Shown here piece by piece: positions 1 through 5,475 of a DNA stretch of 5,475 bases. The first letter of the stretch is position 1; each line of letters starts with the position of its first letter. The DNA comes from DASWHF01 sp036393295. GTDB taxonomy: Bacteria; Pseudomonadota; Gammaproteobacteria; Acidiferrobacterales; UBA6901. Below the pieces are notes generated by a model. It was given only the letters and a program-made list of their open reading frames with translations, was not told where the DNA came from and made no database searches. Both the position numbers and the translations under genes were made by a program. The DNA lies in contig DASWHF010000120.1 of NCBI GenBank assembly GCA_036393295.1, forward strand, positions 1 through 5,475, read 5' to 3'.

Positions 1-679
1 CGGCGCGCGTAACCAGCTCCGGCCCCGACAGGTGGACCAGGCCGGTGACGCCCTCGCCGACGACGAACGCGACCGCCTGCAGGACATACGCGAGATCGAC
101 CGGCGCCAGGATCTGGTCGCGCGCGCAGCGGATCAGCGTGCCTTTCTCGATCATCCCGACCCATTGGCTCAGCAGGTTGCGCGGATGATCCGCACCCGAG
201 ATCACGCGCGTCAGGCGCAGGATCGTCCACGGCGTCGTCATCGCCTGGAGATGCGCCTCGACCGCCAGCTTCTGGCGGCCATAGGCCAGGATCGGGTTCG
301 GCGCGTCCTGCTCGGTGCGCCGCCCCCGCGTGCCGTCGAAGACGCCGTCGCTCGACAGGAACACCGGATGCACGCCGGCCTCGACCAGGTCGTCGATCGC
401 CTGCAGCGTGCCGCGGACGTTGATCGCGCGCGCCTCCGGCATCAGCGCGCAGCGCTCGAGCGTGGTCGCGCCATGCGCCAGGATCGCATGGCTGAAGCCG
501 TGCCCCGGCTGCAGAAAGCGGTCGGCCAGCCGCTCGCGCGCGATGTCGAAGCGCTCGGCGCCGGCGAGCGGCCGGTTGCAGTAGGTCGTGATGCTTGGCC
601 TCAGGCGCCAGGCCCGCGCGACCGCGGATCCGACGAAACCCGACCCGCCGACGATCAGCAGCTTGCCGCTGCGCTTCAT
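1..679 (-). CDS. RmlD-like extended SDR / NAD(P)-dependent sugar epimerase-reductase (partial)
   Basis: Translating the minus strand from the ATG at 679-677 gives 226 residues with no stop before the window edge, so the C-terminus is missing. The N-terminus is a Rossmann nucleotide-binding strand-turn-helix (KLLIVGGSGFVGSAV, residues 6-20, GGxGxxG). Further on are the strand FLSSDGVFDG (107-116), resembling the STDYVFDG segment of dTDP-4-dehydrorhamnose reductases, and the catalytic YGRQK (Y133, K137), the YxxxK of SDRs. The later segments QILAPVDLAYV and GLVHLSGPE also fit the RmlD substrate-binding family. The protein is therefore probably a cytosolic NAD(P)H-dependent nucleotide-sugar reductase or epimerase; the exact substrate cannot be read. 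Its start codon overlaps the stop of the upstream methyltransferase (ATGA), so the two are probably translationally coupled and act in one pathway, perhaps glycan modification (inferred). A general NAD-dependent epimerase/dehydratase is the alternative. Confidence 0.85.
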   Translation of the reverse strand, partial: MKRSGKLLIVGGSGFVGSAVARAWRLRPSITTYCNRPLAGAERFDIARERLADRFLQPGHGFSHAILAHGATTLERCALMPEARAINVRGTLQAIDDLVEAGVHPVFLSSDGVFDGTRGRRTEQDAPNPILAYGRQKLAVEAHLQAMTTPWTILRLTRVISGADHPRNLLSQWVGMIEKGTLIRCARDQILAPVDLAYVLQAVAFVVGEGVTGLVHLSGPELVTRA

Positions 680-1398
680 GGCGCCACCGGATGCGGCGCC
701 ACCGCATACGGAGATGGCCGCCTGCCGGCGCAGACCGCAAGCAGGTAGTGAGCCATCTTGTGGAACCCGGTATGGACGACCTCGTCGTTCATGCCGAACA
801 GGAACACGTTGTGGAAATACTGCTGCATCAGGCTCTTCAGGTCCGGGCCGGACTTGCAGTTGACGTGGCCGACGCGGCTCTGCTCGCTGGCGTGAACCTG
901 GCTTTCCAGCGAGGGCATGCCGATGATGGCGACGCCCTGGGGATCGAGCGCCGCCAGCATGGTTTGCAGGAAGGCGCTCTCGTCCGCCGGCGGCACGTGC
1001 TCCAGGACGTCGAGCGCATAGAGCGCCTCGTAGCGGCCCGGCACCGGGCCGTCGCGCAGATCATGCACCAGCAGGTCGAAGGTCCAGGGCTGCGCCGAGC
1101 GCCGGGCCGCGTCCTCGATGAACACCGGATCGAAATCAACGGCCGTCAGCGACTTCACCTGCTGCCGCACGATGCGGGTCGCGAAGGCGTCGCCGCAGCC
1201 GACCTCCAGCACCCGCTCGCGCCCCGCGAGCATCTGCGCGACGAACTTGTAGCGCGCCAGGGTGAACACGAGATGCTTGGGGTCCGTGCGCCAAGCCTCG
1301 CTGGTCATCACGCCGAGCCGCTCGTCTCCACGCGACGCGGATTGATCGAGCAATATCTGGTACTGCCGCTCGCGCGTCCGTCTAGGCACCGATGCCAC
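676..1398 (-). CDS. Class I SAM-dependent methyltransferase
   Basis: This 240-residue protein has the seven-strand methyltransferase core. Motif I is RVLEVGCGDA (62-71), the SAM-binding glycine loop. The acidic residue that binds the SAM ribose lies in AVDFD (86-90), and the motif after it is ALDVLEHVPP (128-137), typical of Methyltransf_11/23-type enzymes. The C-terminal part (about 160-240) holds HVN, GMND and HTGFHKMAHY segments that I do not recognise and that probably form the substrate cap. The acceptor is unknown; a sugar or glycan is suggested by the RmlD-like gene that follows with a 4-bp ATGA overlap. The chosen start is GTG (1398-1396), supported by GGAGG five bases upstream; the first internal ATG (residue 31) would cut N-terminal sequence and has no better ribosome site. 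A small-molecule or lipid methyltransferase is possible. Confidence 0.88.
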   Translation of the reverse strand: MASVPRRTRERQYQILLDQSASRGDERLGVMTSEAWRTDPKHLVFTLARYKFVAQMLAGRERVLEVGCGDAFATRIVRQQVKSLTAVDFDPVFIEDAARRSAQPWTFDLLVHDLRDGPVPGRYEALYALDVLEHVPPADESAFLQTMLAALDPQGVAIIGMPSLESQVHASEQSRVGHVNCKSGPDLKSLMQQYFHNVFLFGMNDEVVHTGFHKMAHYLLAVCAGRRPSPYAVAPHPVAP

Positions 1399-1403
1399 GC
1401 CAG

Positions 1404-1408
1404 CCTCC
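1404..1408 (-). promoter_or_regulatory. Ribosome binding site of the methyltransferase
   Basis: The minus strand reads GGAGG followed by a 5-nt spacer (CTGGC) and GTG. This decides for the GTG start at 1398 over later ATG codons. The rest of the 69-bp gap (1399-1467) holds a small CGCG-TTTA-CGCG hairpin and a poor -35/-10 pair (TTTACG, 17 nt, TAAGAC) that I would not call a promoter. Confidence 0.7.
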
Positions 1409-1467
1409 GTCGAACCGGGCTACAGTCTTAACTAATCGCGACGGCCGCGTAAACGCGCCTGAATCGC

Positions 1468-1773
1468 TCAGACCCGACGCAACCCGGTCACGTCACGCGC
1501 CGCGAGCTCCGCCCGCTTCGCCTCGACATGCCAGCGCAGCGACACCACGCCGACGATGCGGCGCAGCAGCGCCGCCAGCACGTCGAGGCGGCAGCGATGC
1601 GCGTCGCCCAGGACCACCGACAACTGGAAGCTGTCGCCGCTGCGCTCGCACGCGAAAGACAGGATCGTCGCGTCGCGAAGCTGCAGGACCTGGAGAACGC
1701 GGGAGATGAACTGGGGCTCGGACGGCCCCTCTAGCTGGAAATACGCCTGGGACGGAAACTGGTCGGAACACAT
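1468..1773 (-). CDS. Small ACT-domain-like protein
   Basis: This 101-residue protein starts at ATG 1773-1771; an in-frame TTG three codons upstream (1782) is an alternative start. Residues about 8-80 show a beta-alpha-beta-beta-alpha-beta rhythm: strand AYFQLEGPSE, helix FISRVLQVLQLRD, strands TILSFACERSG and SFQLSVVLGD, helix LDVLAALLRRIV, strand GVVSLRW. This is the pattern of ACT domains such as those of acetolactate synthase small subunits (IlvN/IlvM), which bind amino acids and regulate enzymes. No catalytic domain is attached, so it would be a stand-alone regulatory or ligand-binding protein. The fold call rests on pattern alone and I cannot name a ligand. It is co-oriented with the methyltransferase 69 bp downstream and is preceded by a strongly structured leader. 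A weak AAGG lies 11 nt before the ATG. The reading frames overlapping it on both strands are Arg/Pro/Ala-rich and look like shadows. Confidence 0.65.
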   Translation of the reverse strand: MCSDQFPSQAYFQLEGPSEPQFISRVLQVLQLRDATILSFACERSGDSFQLSVVLGDAHRCRLDVLAALLRRIVGVVSLRWHVEAKRAELAARDVTGLRRV

Positions 1774-1777
1774 GACG

Positions 1778-1883
1778 GCCAAGACCTTGAGTTACGGGTG
1801 GCGGCGCCGCTGCGGGCGCCAGGCAGGTGCGATGCGATCGGCGCGCGGCTAATTCGGCCACGCGCCCCCGTAACTCGGTCGGC
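1778..1883 (-). promoter_or_regulatory. Candidate structured RNA leader (three-way junction) of the ACT-like gene
   Basis: The minus-strand transcript can form three helices. P1 pairs 1883-1867 with 1798-1778: GCC, GACC and GAGTTACGGG pair with CCCGTAACTC, GGTC and GGC, 17 bp in all, interrupted only by AA and TT bulges on one side. P2 pairs 1866-1857 (GGCGCGTGGC) with 1849-1840 (GCCGCGCGCC), 10 bp including one U-G wobble, with loop CGAATTA; it abuts P1. P3 pairs 1820-1815 with 1808-1803 (GGCGCC/GGCGCC) with a 6-nt loop. The wobble becomes an A-C mismatch on the plus strand, favouring minus-strand RNA. P1 ends four bases before the ATG at 1773 and buries the AAGG ribosome site, so folding should repress translation (inferred). 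I do not recognise a known riboswitch class, and no T-run follows. Confidence 0.5.
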
Positions 1884-1897
1884 AGAAATGAGACAGA

Positions 1898-1913
1898 ACC
1901 GCACCATGGCGGT
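1898..1913. repeat. Small inverted repeat upstream of the leader
   Basis: ACCGC and GCGGT flank the six bases ACCATG. It lies between the leader structure and the IS target site, in the 34 bp (1884-1917) where a promoter for the ACT-like gene would have to sit if it has its own close promoter. It could be an operator half-site pair or chance. No convincing -35/-10 boxes are visible here. Confidence 0.2.
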
Positions 1914-1917
1914 GACG

Positions 1918-1921
1918 CTAG
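1918..1921. repeat. Left copy of IS target-site duplication (CTAG)
   Basis: CTAG borders the left inverted repeat, and the same four bases border the right one at 3937-3940. A 5-bp reading (GCTAG, 1917-1921 and 3936-3940) is also possible and would match the 5-6 bp usual for IS1634 elements, but it puts the two inverted repeats one base out of register. Confidence 0.65.
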
Positions 1922-1938
1922 CCTAGCTTCCGCAGTTT
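1922..1938 (+). repeat. Left terminal inverted repeat (IRL)
   Basis: CCTAGCTTCCGCAGTTT matches the reverse complement of 3920-3936 (CCCAACTTCCGCATTTT) at 14 of 17 positions with no gaps. The core CTTCCGCA is identical. Similarity fades over the next six to ten bases inward. Confidence 0.75.
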
Positions 1939-1960
1939 GACCTGTGCGGAAGGTTTTTTT
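1927..1960 (+). terminator. Intrinsic terminator at the IS left end
   Basis: CTTCCGCA (1927-1934) pairs perfectly with TGCGGAAG (1945-1952) around a 10-nt loop, followed by seven T at 1954-1960. The left arm is the core of the inverted repeat. For rightward transcripts entering from outside, this is a standard rho-independent terminator, positioned before the transposase gene. IS elements are known to protect themselves from outside transcription by such means; here the function is inferred from the sequence. The 8-bp stem is modest, so termination may be partial. Confidence 0.6.
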
Positions 1961-1982
1961 GGCTGCTTTCTGAGCGGCAGCC
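1961..1982 (+). repeat. Second hairpin after the left-end terminator
   Basis: GGCTGC (1961-1966) and GCAGCC (1977-1982) pair around a 10-nt loop. The hairpin starts directly after the T-run of the terminator. It has no T-run of its own and may add to blocking transcription or be a transposase contact site; neither is shown. Confidence 0.35.
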
Positions 1983-2049
1983 TATCGCGGTGCATTGATA
2001 ATCCTGACTGTTGTCTGTCGCGTGGTGGCTTGAGCGCCCGGAAGTGGCG

Positions 2050-2073
2050 TGTAGTGCCAACCTACCCCGTTGG
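2050..2073 (+). repeat. Left copy of 13-bp subterminal repeat with hairpin
   Basis: TGTAGTGCCAACC (2050-2062) recurs exactly and in the same orientation at 3867-3879. Here its CCAAC (2057-2061) pairs with GTTGG (2069-2073) around a 7-nt loop. It lies about 30 bp before the likely transposase start codon. Confidence 0.55.
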
Positions 2074-2104
2074 TTCGGGCGATGTGTTGTGCGATGTGTG
2101 CGGC

Positions 2105-3859
2105 GTGTACCTGCGGCACACGACGATCTGCAAAGACGGTAAGACGCACACGTACTGGCGCCTGGTTCGTTCGGTGCGCCGCGGCCGCAAGGTGGTGCAG
2201 GAGACGGTCGCGCAGCTTGGCGAGCTTGACGGTCAGGGTCGTGCCCGGGCGCGTCGGCTGGCGTTGCAGATTACCGGCGCGCCGGAGCAATTCGAATTGT
2301 TCGAGGCTTCGGCAGGGTCCGGAGATCCGGTGGCGGTTCGACTGGACCAAGTGCGGCTGGAACGCGGCCGGCAGTTTGGCGATGTCTGGCTTGGCTGGCG
2401 GCTGTGGTGCGCGCTGGGGCTGGACCGCTTCTGTGCGGAGCACCTGGCGTCGGGTCGCGAGCAAGTGGCGTGGTCGACGATGGCAGCGATCCTGGTGATC
2501 GCACGGCTGTGCGAACCGTCGAGCGAACTGCACATCGCCGAGGATTGGTACCGGCGGACGGCATTGAGCGATTTGCTGGGCGTAGCCGAGGAGCGGGTCA
2601 ACGACGACCGACTGTATCGCGCGCTCGACCGGCTGCTGGTGCACAAGCGGGGTCTGGAGGAGCATTTGAAGCAGCGCCTCGGCGAGCTGTTCGCGCTCGA
2701 CTACGAGCTGCTGCTGTATGACGTGACCAGCACCTACTTCGAGGGTGAGGCCGCGGCCAACCCGATGGCGCAGCGCGGCCACAGCCGCGATCACCGGCCG
2801 GACTGCAAGCAGGTATGCATCGGCCTGGTGGTGACGCGCGACGGTATGCCGCTGGGCTACGAGGTGTTCGCCGGCAACCGCACCGACGTGACCACGGTGG
2901 AGGAGATCGTCGACACGATGGAGCAGCGCTACGGCCGGGCGCAGCGGGTCTGGGTGATGGACCGCGGCATGAGCAGCGCGGAAACCGTCGCCTGGTTGCA
3001 GGGCAGCGAGCGGCGCTATCTGATCGGGGCGAACAAGAGCGAGCTGAAGAAGCTGGCGCCGCAGCTCGCCGACGCACGCGACTGGCAGCAGGTGCGCGAC
3101 GGCGTCGAAGCCAAGCTGTGCACCGGCCCGGAGGGCAGCGAGACCTTCCTCCTGGTGCGCTCGGCCGATCGCCAGCAGAAGGAGCAGGCGATGCACGCCC
3201 GCTTCGTCGAGCGCATCGAGACCGCGCTCGTGCGTCTCGAAGGACGCCTGGCGCGGGCGCGCAAACCGGTCGATCGCGCCACCACCGAGCGGCAGATCGG
3301 CCGGCTCCTGGGCCGCAATACGCGCGCCGCCGGGCGCTACGCCATCCGCCTCATCGATGATCCCGCGCGGCCCGCCGGCTTCAGGCTCGACTGGTCGATC
3401 CGCGCCGAATGGGACGACTGGGCACGCCACAGCGAAGGCTGCTACGTGCTGCGCACCAACATCCGCGACTGGACGCCCGACGCGCTGTGGCGGACCTACA
3501 TCCAGCTCAGCGATGCCGAGGCCGCTTTCCGCATCCACAAGAGCGACCTGTCGATCCGGCCAATCTGGCATCAGCTCGAGCATCGCGTTCTGGCCCACAT
3601 CCTGGTCTGCTTCCTCGCCTATGTGCTGTGGAAGACGCTCGAGCAATGGCAGAGCCGCGCCGGCCTCGGCAACAGCCCACGCACCATCCTGCAGGAACTC
3701 GCCGCGATCCAGAGCACCGACATCGTTCTGCCCACCGCGACCGTGCCGCAGCGTGACTTGCGCCTGCGCTGCGTCGTGCGACCCGATCGTGCCCAGGCCG
3801 CCCTCATCGACCGCCTCGGCATCCGCCTACCCGAGCGCCTGCGCATGAACTTCGCCTGA
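2105..3859 (+). CDS. IS1634-family DDE transposase
   Basis: This 584-residue protein cuts and joins the IS ends. The N-terminal VYLRHTTICKDGKTHTYWRLV and the KVVQETVAQLGELD segment are typical of the family, and the length is usual. Catalytic acids are D206 (LLYDVTSTYFEG), D286 (WVMDRGMS) and E472 in SDAEAAFRIHK, with K479 seven residues later, matching the Y-(2)-R-(3)-E-(6)-K signature of IS4-related enzymes except that the R is L468. RPIWHQLEHRVLAHILVCFLAY closes the RNase H-like core. A long charged stretch (about 315-470) separates the second D from E. The frame is open upstream to a TTG at 1937, but that start would lie inside the terminator hairpin. GTG 2105 fits the conserved N-terminus, though no good Shine-Dalgarno precedes it, so the start is the least certain point. 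Confidence 0.88.
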   Translation: MYLRHTTICKDGKTHTYWRLVRSVRRGRKVVQETVAQLGELDGQGRARARRLALQITGAPEQFELFEASAGSGDPVAVRLDQVRLERGRQFGDVWLGWRLWCALGLDRFCAEHLASGREQVAWSTMAAILVIARLCEPSSELHIAEDWYRRTALSDLLGVAEERVNDDRLYRALDRLLVHKRGLEEHLKQRLGELFALDYELLLYDVTSTYFEGEAAANPMAQRGHSRDHRPDCKQVCIGLVVTRDGMPLGYEVFAGNRTDVTTVEEIVDTMEQRYGRAQRVWVMDRGMSSAETVAWLQGSERRYLIGANKSELKKLAPQLADARDWQQVRDGVEAKLCTGPEGSETFLLVRSADRQQKEQAMHARFVERIETALVRLEGRLARARKPVDRATTERQIGRLLGRNTRAAGRYAIRLIDDPARPAGFRLDWSIRAEWDDWARHSEGCYVLRTNIRDWTPDALWRTYIQLSDAEAAFRIHKSDLSIRPIWHQLEHRVLAHILVCFLAYVLWKTLEQWQSRAGLGNSPRTILQELAAIQSTDIVLPTATVPQRDLRLRCVVRPDRAQAALIDRLGIRLPERLRMNFA

Positions 3860-3866
3860 CGACAAA

Positions 3867-3898
3867 TGTAGTGCCAACCAACGACCTTAAGTCGTTGG
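3867..3898 (+). repeat. Right copy of 13-bp subterminal repeat with hairpin
   Basis: TGTAGTGCCAACC (3867-3879) repeats the sequence at 2050-2062. It leads into a perfect 8-bp stem, CCAACGAC (3878-3885) with GTCGTTGG (3891-3898), with loop CTTAA. The hairpin starts 18 bp after the transposase stop and sits between the converging transposase and ugpC genes. It could slow transcription from both sides, but neither strand has a T-run after it, so I do not call it an intrinsic terminator. Confidence 0.55.
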
Positions 3899-3919
3899 AA
3901 ACATTCATTCGACCATGCG

Positions 3920-3936
3920 AAAATGCGGAAGTTGGG
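3920..3936 (-). repeat. Right terminal inverted repeat (IRR)
   Basis: This is the inverted counterpart of 1922-1938, 14 of 17 positions matching, with the shared core CTTCCGCA read on the minus strand. Unlike the left end, there is no nearby inverted copy of the core, so no terminator hairpin forms here. Confidence 0.75.
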
Positions 3937-4998
<1,062 letters not shown>

Positions 4999-5007
4999 CC
5001 TTCCCCC
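4999..5007 (-). promoter_or_regulatory. Unusually close ribosome binding site of ugpC
   Basis: The minus strand reads GGGGGAAGG directly against the ATG at 4998. The usable G-run is only 3-5 bases from the start, closer than the common 5-9. The MATVELKGVRKTYG N-terminus matches the family, so the start itself is not in doubt. Coupling to ugpE 28 bp upstream may compensate. Confidence 0.4.
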
Positions 5008-5026
5008 GCGCCCTAGAGCCTGAAGC

Positions 5027-5475
5027 TCATTTCTCGGTCTCCACCAGGCCCTTCACGAACAGCTTCTGCATCGCGAACACCACGAAGACCGGCGGCAGCA
5101 TGGCCAGCATCGTCGTCGCCATGACGATGTGCCAGTCGGTGTTGGCGTCCGAGGTCACGATCATGCGGCGGATGCCGTAGACGATCGTGTCCATGCTGGA
5201 GTCCGTGGTGACCAGGAGCGGCCACAGATACTGGTTCCAGCCGTAGATGAACAGGATGACGAACAGGGCGGCCATGTTGGTGCGCGACAGCGGCAGCACC
5301 ACGTCGCGGAAGAACTTCATCGGCCCGGCGCCGTCGATCTTCGCCGCCTCGACCAGCTCGTCCGGGATGGTGAGGAAGAACTGCCGGAACAGGAATGTCG
5401 CCGTCGCTGAGGCGATCAGCGGTAGCGTAAGGCCGACATAGGAGTTGAGCATACCCAGATCGGCAACGACCTTGT
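5027..5475 (-). CDS. ugpE: ABC transporter permease UgpE (partial, C-terminal half)
   Basis: The frame is open to the window edge and gives 148 residues ending at the TGA at 5029-5027. It starts KVVADLGMLNSYVGL, so the N-terminal half (about 130 residues if the family length of about 280 holds) lies outside; the internal ATG at 5452 is not the start. Visible are three hydrophobic segments (GLTLPLIASATATFLF, AALFVILFIYG, VMATTMLAMLPPVFVVFAM) and the EAA loop that contacts the ATPase (ELVEAAKIDGAGPMKFF followed by VVLPLS). The segment FIYGWNQYLWPLL and the ending KGLVETEK closely follow E. coli UgpE as I remember it. It forms the inner-membrane channel with UgpA and is powered by UgpC, encoded just downstream. 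Other CUT1 permeases are less likely. Confidence 0.9.
   Translation of the reverse strand, partial: KVVADLGMLNSYVGLTLPLIASATATFLFRQFFLTIPDELVEAAKIDGAGPMKFFRDVVLPLSRTNMAALFVILFIYGWNQYLWPLLVTTDSSMDTIVYGIRRMIVTSDANTDWHIVMATTMLAMLPPVFVVFAMQKLFVKGLVETEK

Larger units (their letters stand above)
1922..3936 (+). mobile_element. IS1634-family insertion sequence, complete
   Basis: This is a 2015-bp element with one transposase gene. It is bounded by imperfect terminal inverted repeats that begin with C, as is usual for this family, and by CTAG direct repeats. The length is at the upper end of the IS1634 range. It is inserted between ugpC and the ACT-like gene and runs against every other gene in the window. 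Joining the flanks gives an uninterrupted ugpC end followed by about 144 bp before the next ORF, so no coding sequence was broken. The open transposase frame and good inverted repeats suggest a recent and possibly active insertion (inferred). The 5' part (about 1935-2110) is visibly less GC-rich than the surrounding genes. Confidence 0.85.

Noticed and set aside
32..1431. Two overlapping plus-strand frames of 238 and 278 residues
   Set aside because: They are shadows of the minus-strand SDR and methyltransferase, both of which show clear catalytic motifs. The plus-strand products are Arg/Asp/Ala-rich without domains.
1493..1861. 122-residue minus-strand frame overlapping the ACT-like gene
   Set aside because: Its product is Pro/Arg/Ala-rich with no alternation of hydrophobic residues, unlike the overlapping frame with an ACT-like pattern.
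1778..1883. tRNA or known ribozyme/riboswitch in the structured leader
   Set aside because: The helix lengths and loops do not form a cloverleaf with a CCA-ready acceptor or a T-loop GTTCRA, and no hammerhead or other conserved core I know is present.
1881..1900. GGCAGAAATGAGACAGAACC looks like the end of another insertion sequence (minus-strand TGTCTCATTT)
   Set aside because: There is no inverted partner in the window and no transposase remnant next to it; the resemblance is to a vaguely remembered motif only.
1995..2023. Possible transposase promoter (TTGATA, or GATAAT as a -10)
   Set aside because: No matching second hexamer is found at 16-18 bp for either box; the local AT-richness alone is not enough.
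1982..3646. 554-residue open frame antisense to the transposase
   Set aside because: It is the complement of a strong, motif-bearing transposase gene. Its product is an unstructured mix rich in Ala, Arg, Gln and His with no motif, as expected of a GC-rich antisense frame.
3878..3898. Rho-independent terminator after the transposase
   Set aside because: The stem is perfect but is followed by AAACATTC on the plus strand and CACTACATTT on the minus strand, so no U-run is present; it was kept only as a hairpin repeat.

Overview
The window is GC-rich, compactly coded DNA, probably from an alphaproteobacterium (Rhizobiales or Rhodospirillales type). That assignment is an inference from base composition and the UgpC/UgpE protein sequences, not from a marker gene. 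All chromosomal genes lie on the minus strand. The only plus-strand gene belongs to an insertion sequence.

Read in the direction of transcription (right to left), the layout is as follows. (1) 5475-5027 is the C-terminal half of a UgpE-type sugar-phosphate ABC permease, open at the window edge. (2) 4998-3937 is its partner ATPase, UgpC. Together they are the tail of a ugp (sn-glycerol-3-phosphate import) operon. (3) 3936-1922 is a 2015-bp IS1634-family insertion sequence with a DDE transposase on the plus strand, terminal inverted repeats and a CTAG duplication. The right-hand CTAG contains the ugpC stop codon. (4) 1917-1774 is the upstream region of a small gene. It can fold into an elaborate three-helix RNA leader. 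(5) 1773-1468 is a small ACT-like protein. (6) 1398-676 is a class I SAM-dependent methyltransferase. It overlaps by ATGA with (7), 679-1, an RmlD-like extended SDR (nucleotide-sugar reductase/epimerase type) that runs off the left edge.

The ugp genes take up phosphorylated glycerol compounds. The methyltransferase/SDR pair looks like part of a surface-glycan or sugar-modification cluster. The IS separates these two blocks without breaking an ORF. The observations most worth following up are the leader structure upstream of the ACT-like gene, whose closing helix covers the ribosome-binding region, and the architecture of the IS ends: a left-end terminator hairpin built from the inverted repeat itself, and a 13-bp direct repeat with a hairpin on either side of the transposase gene.
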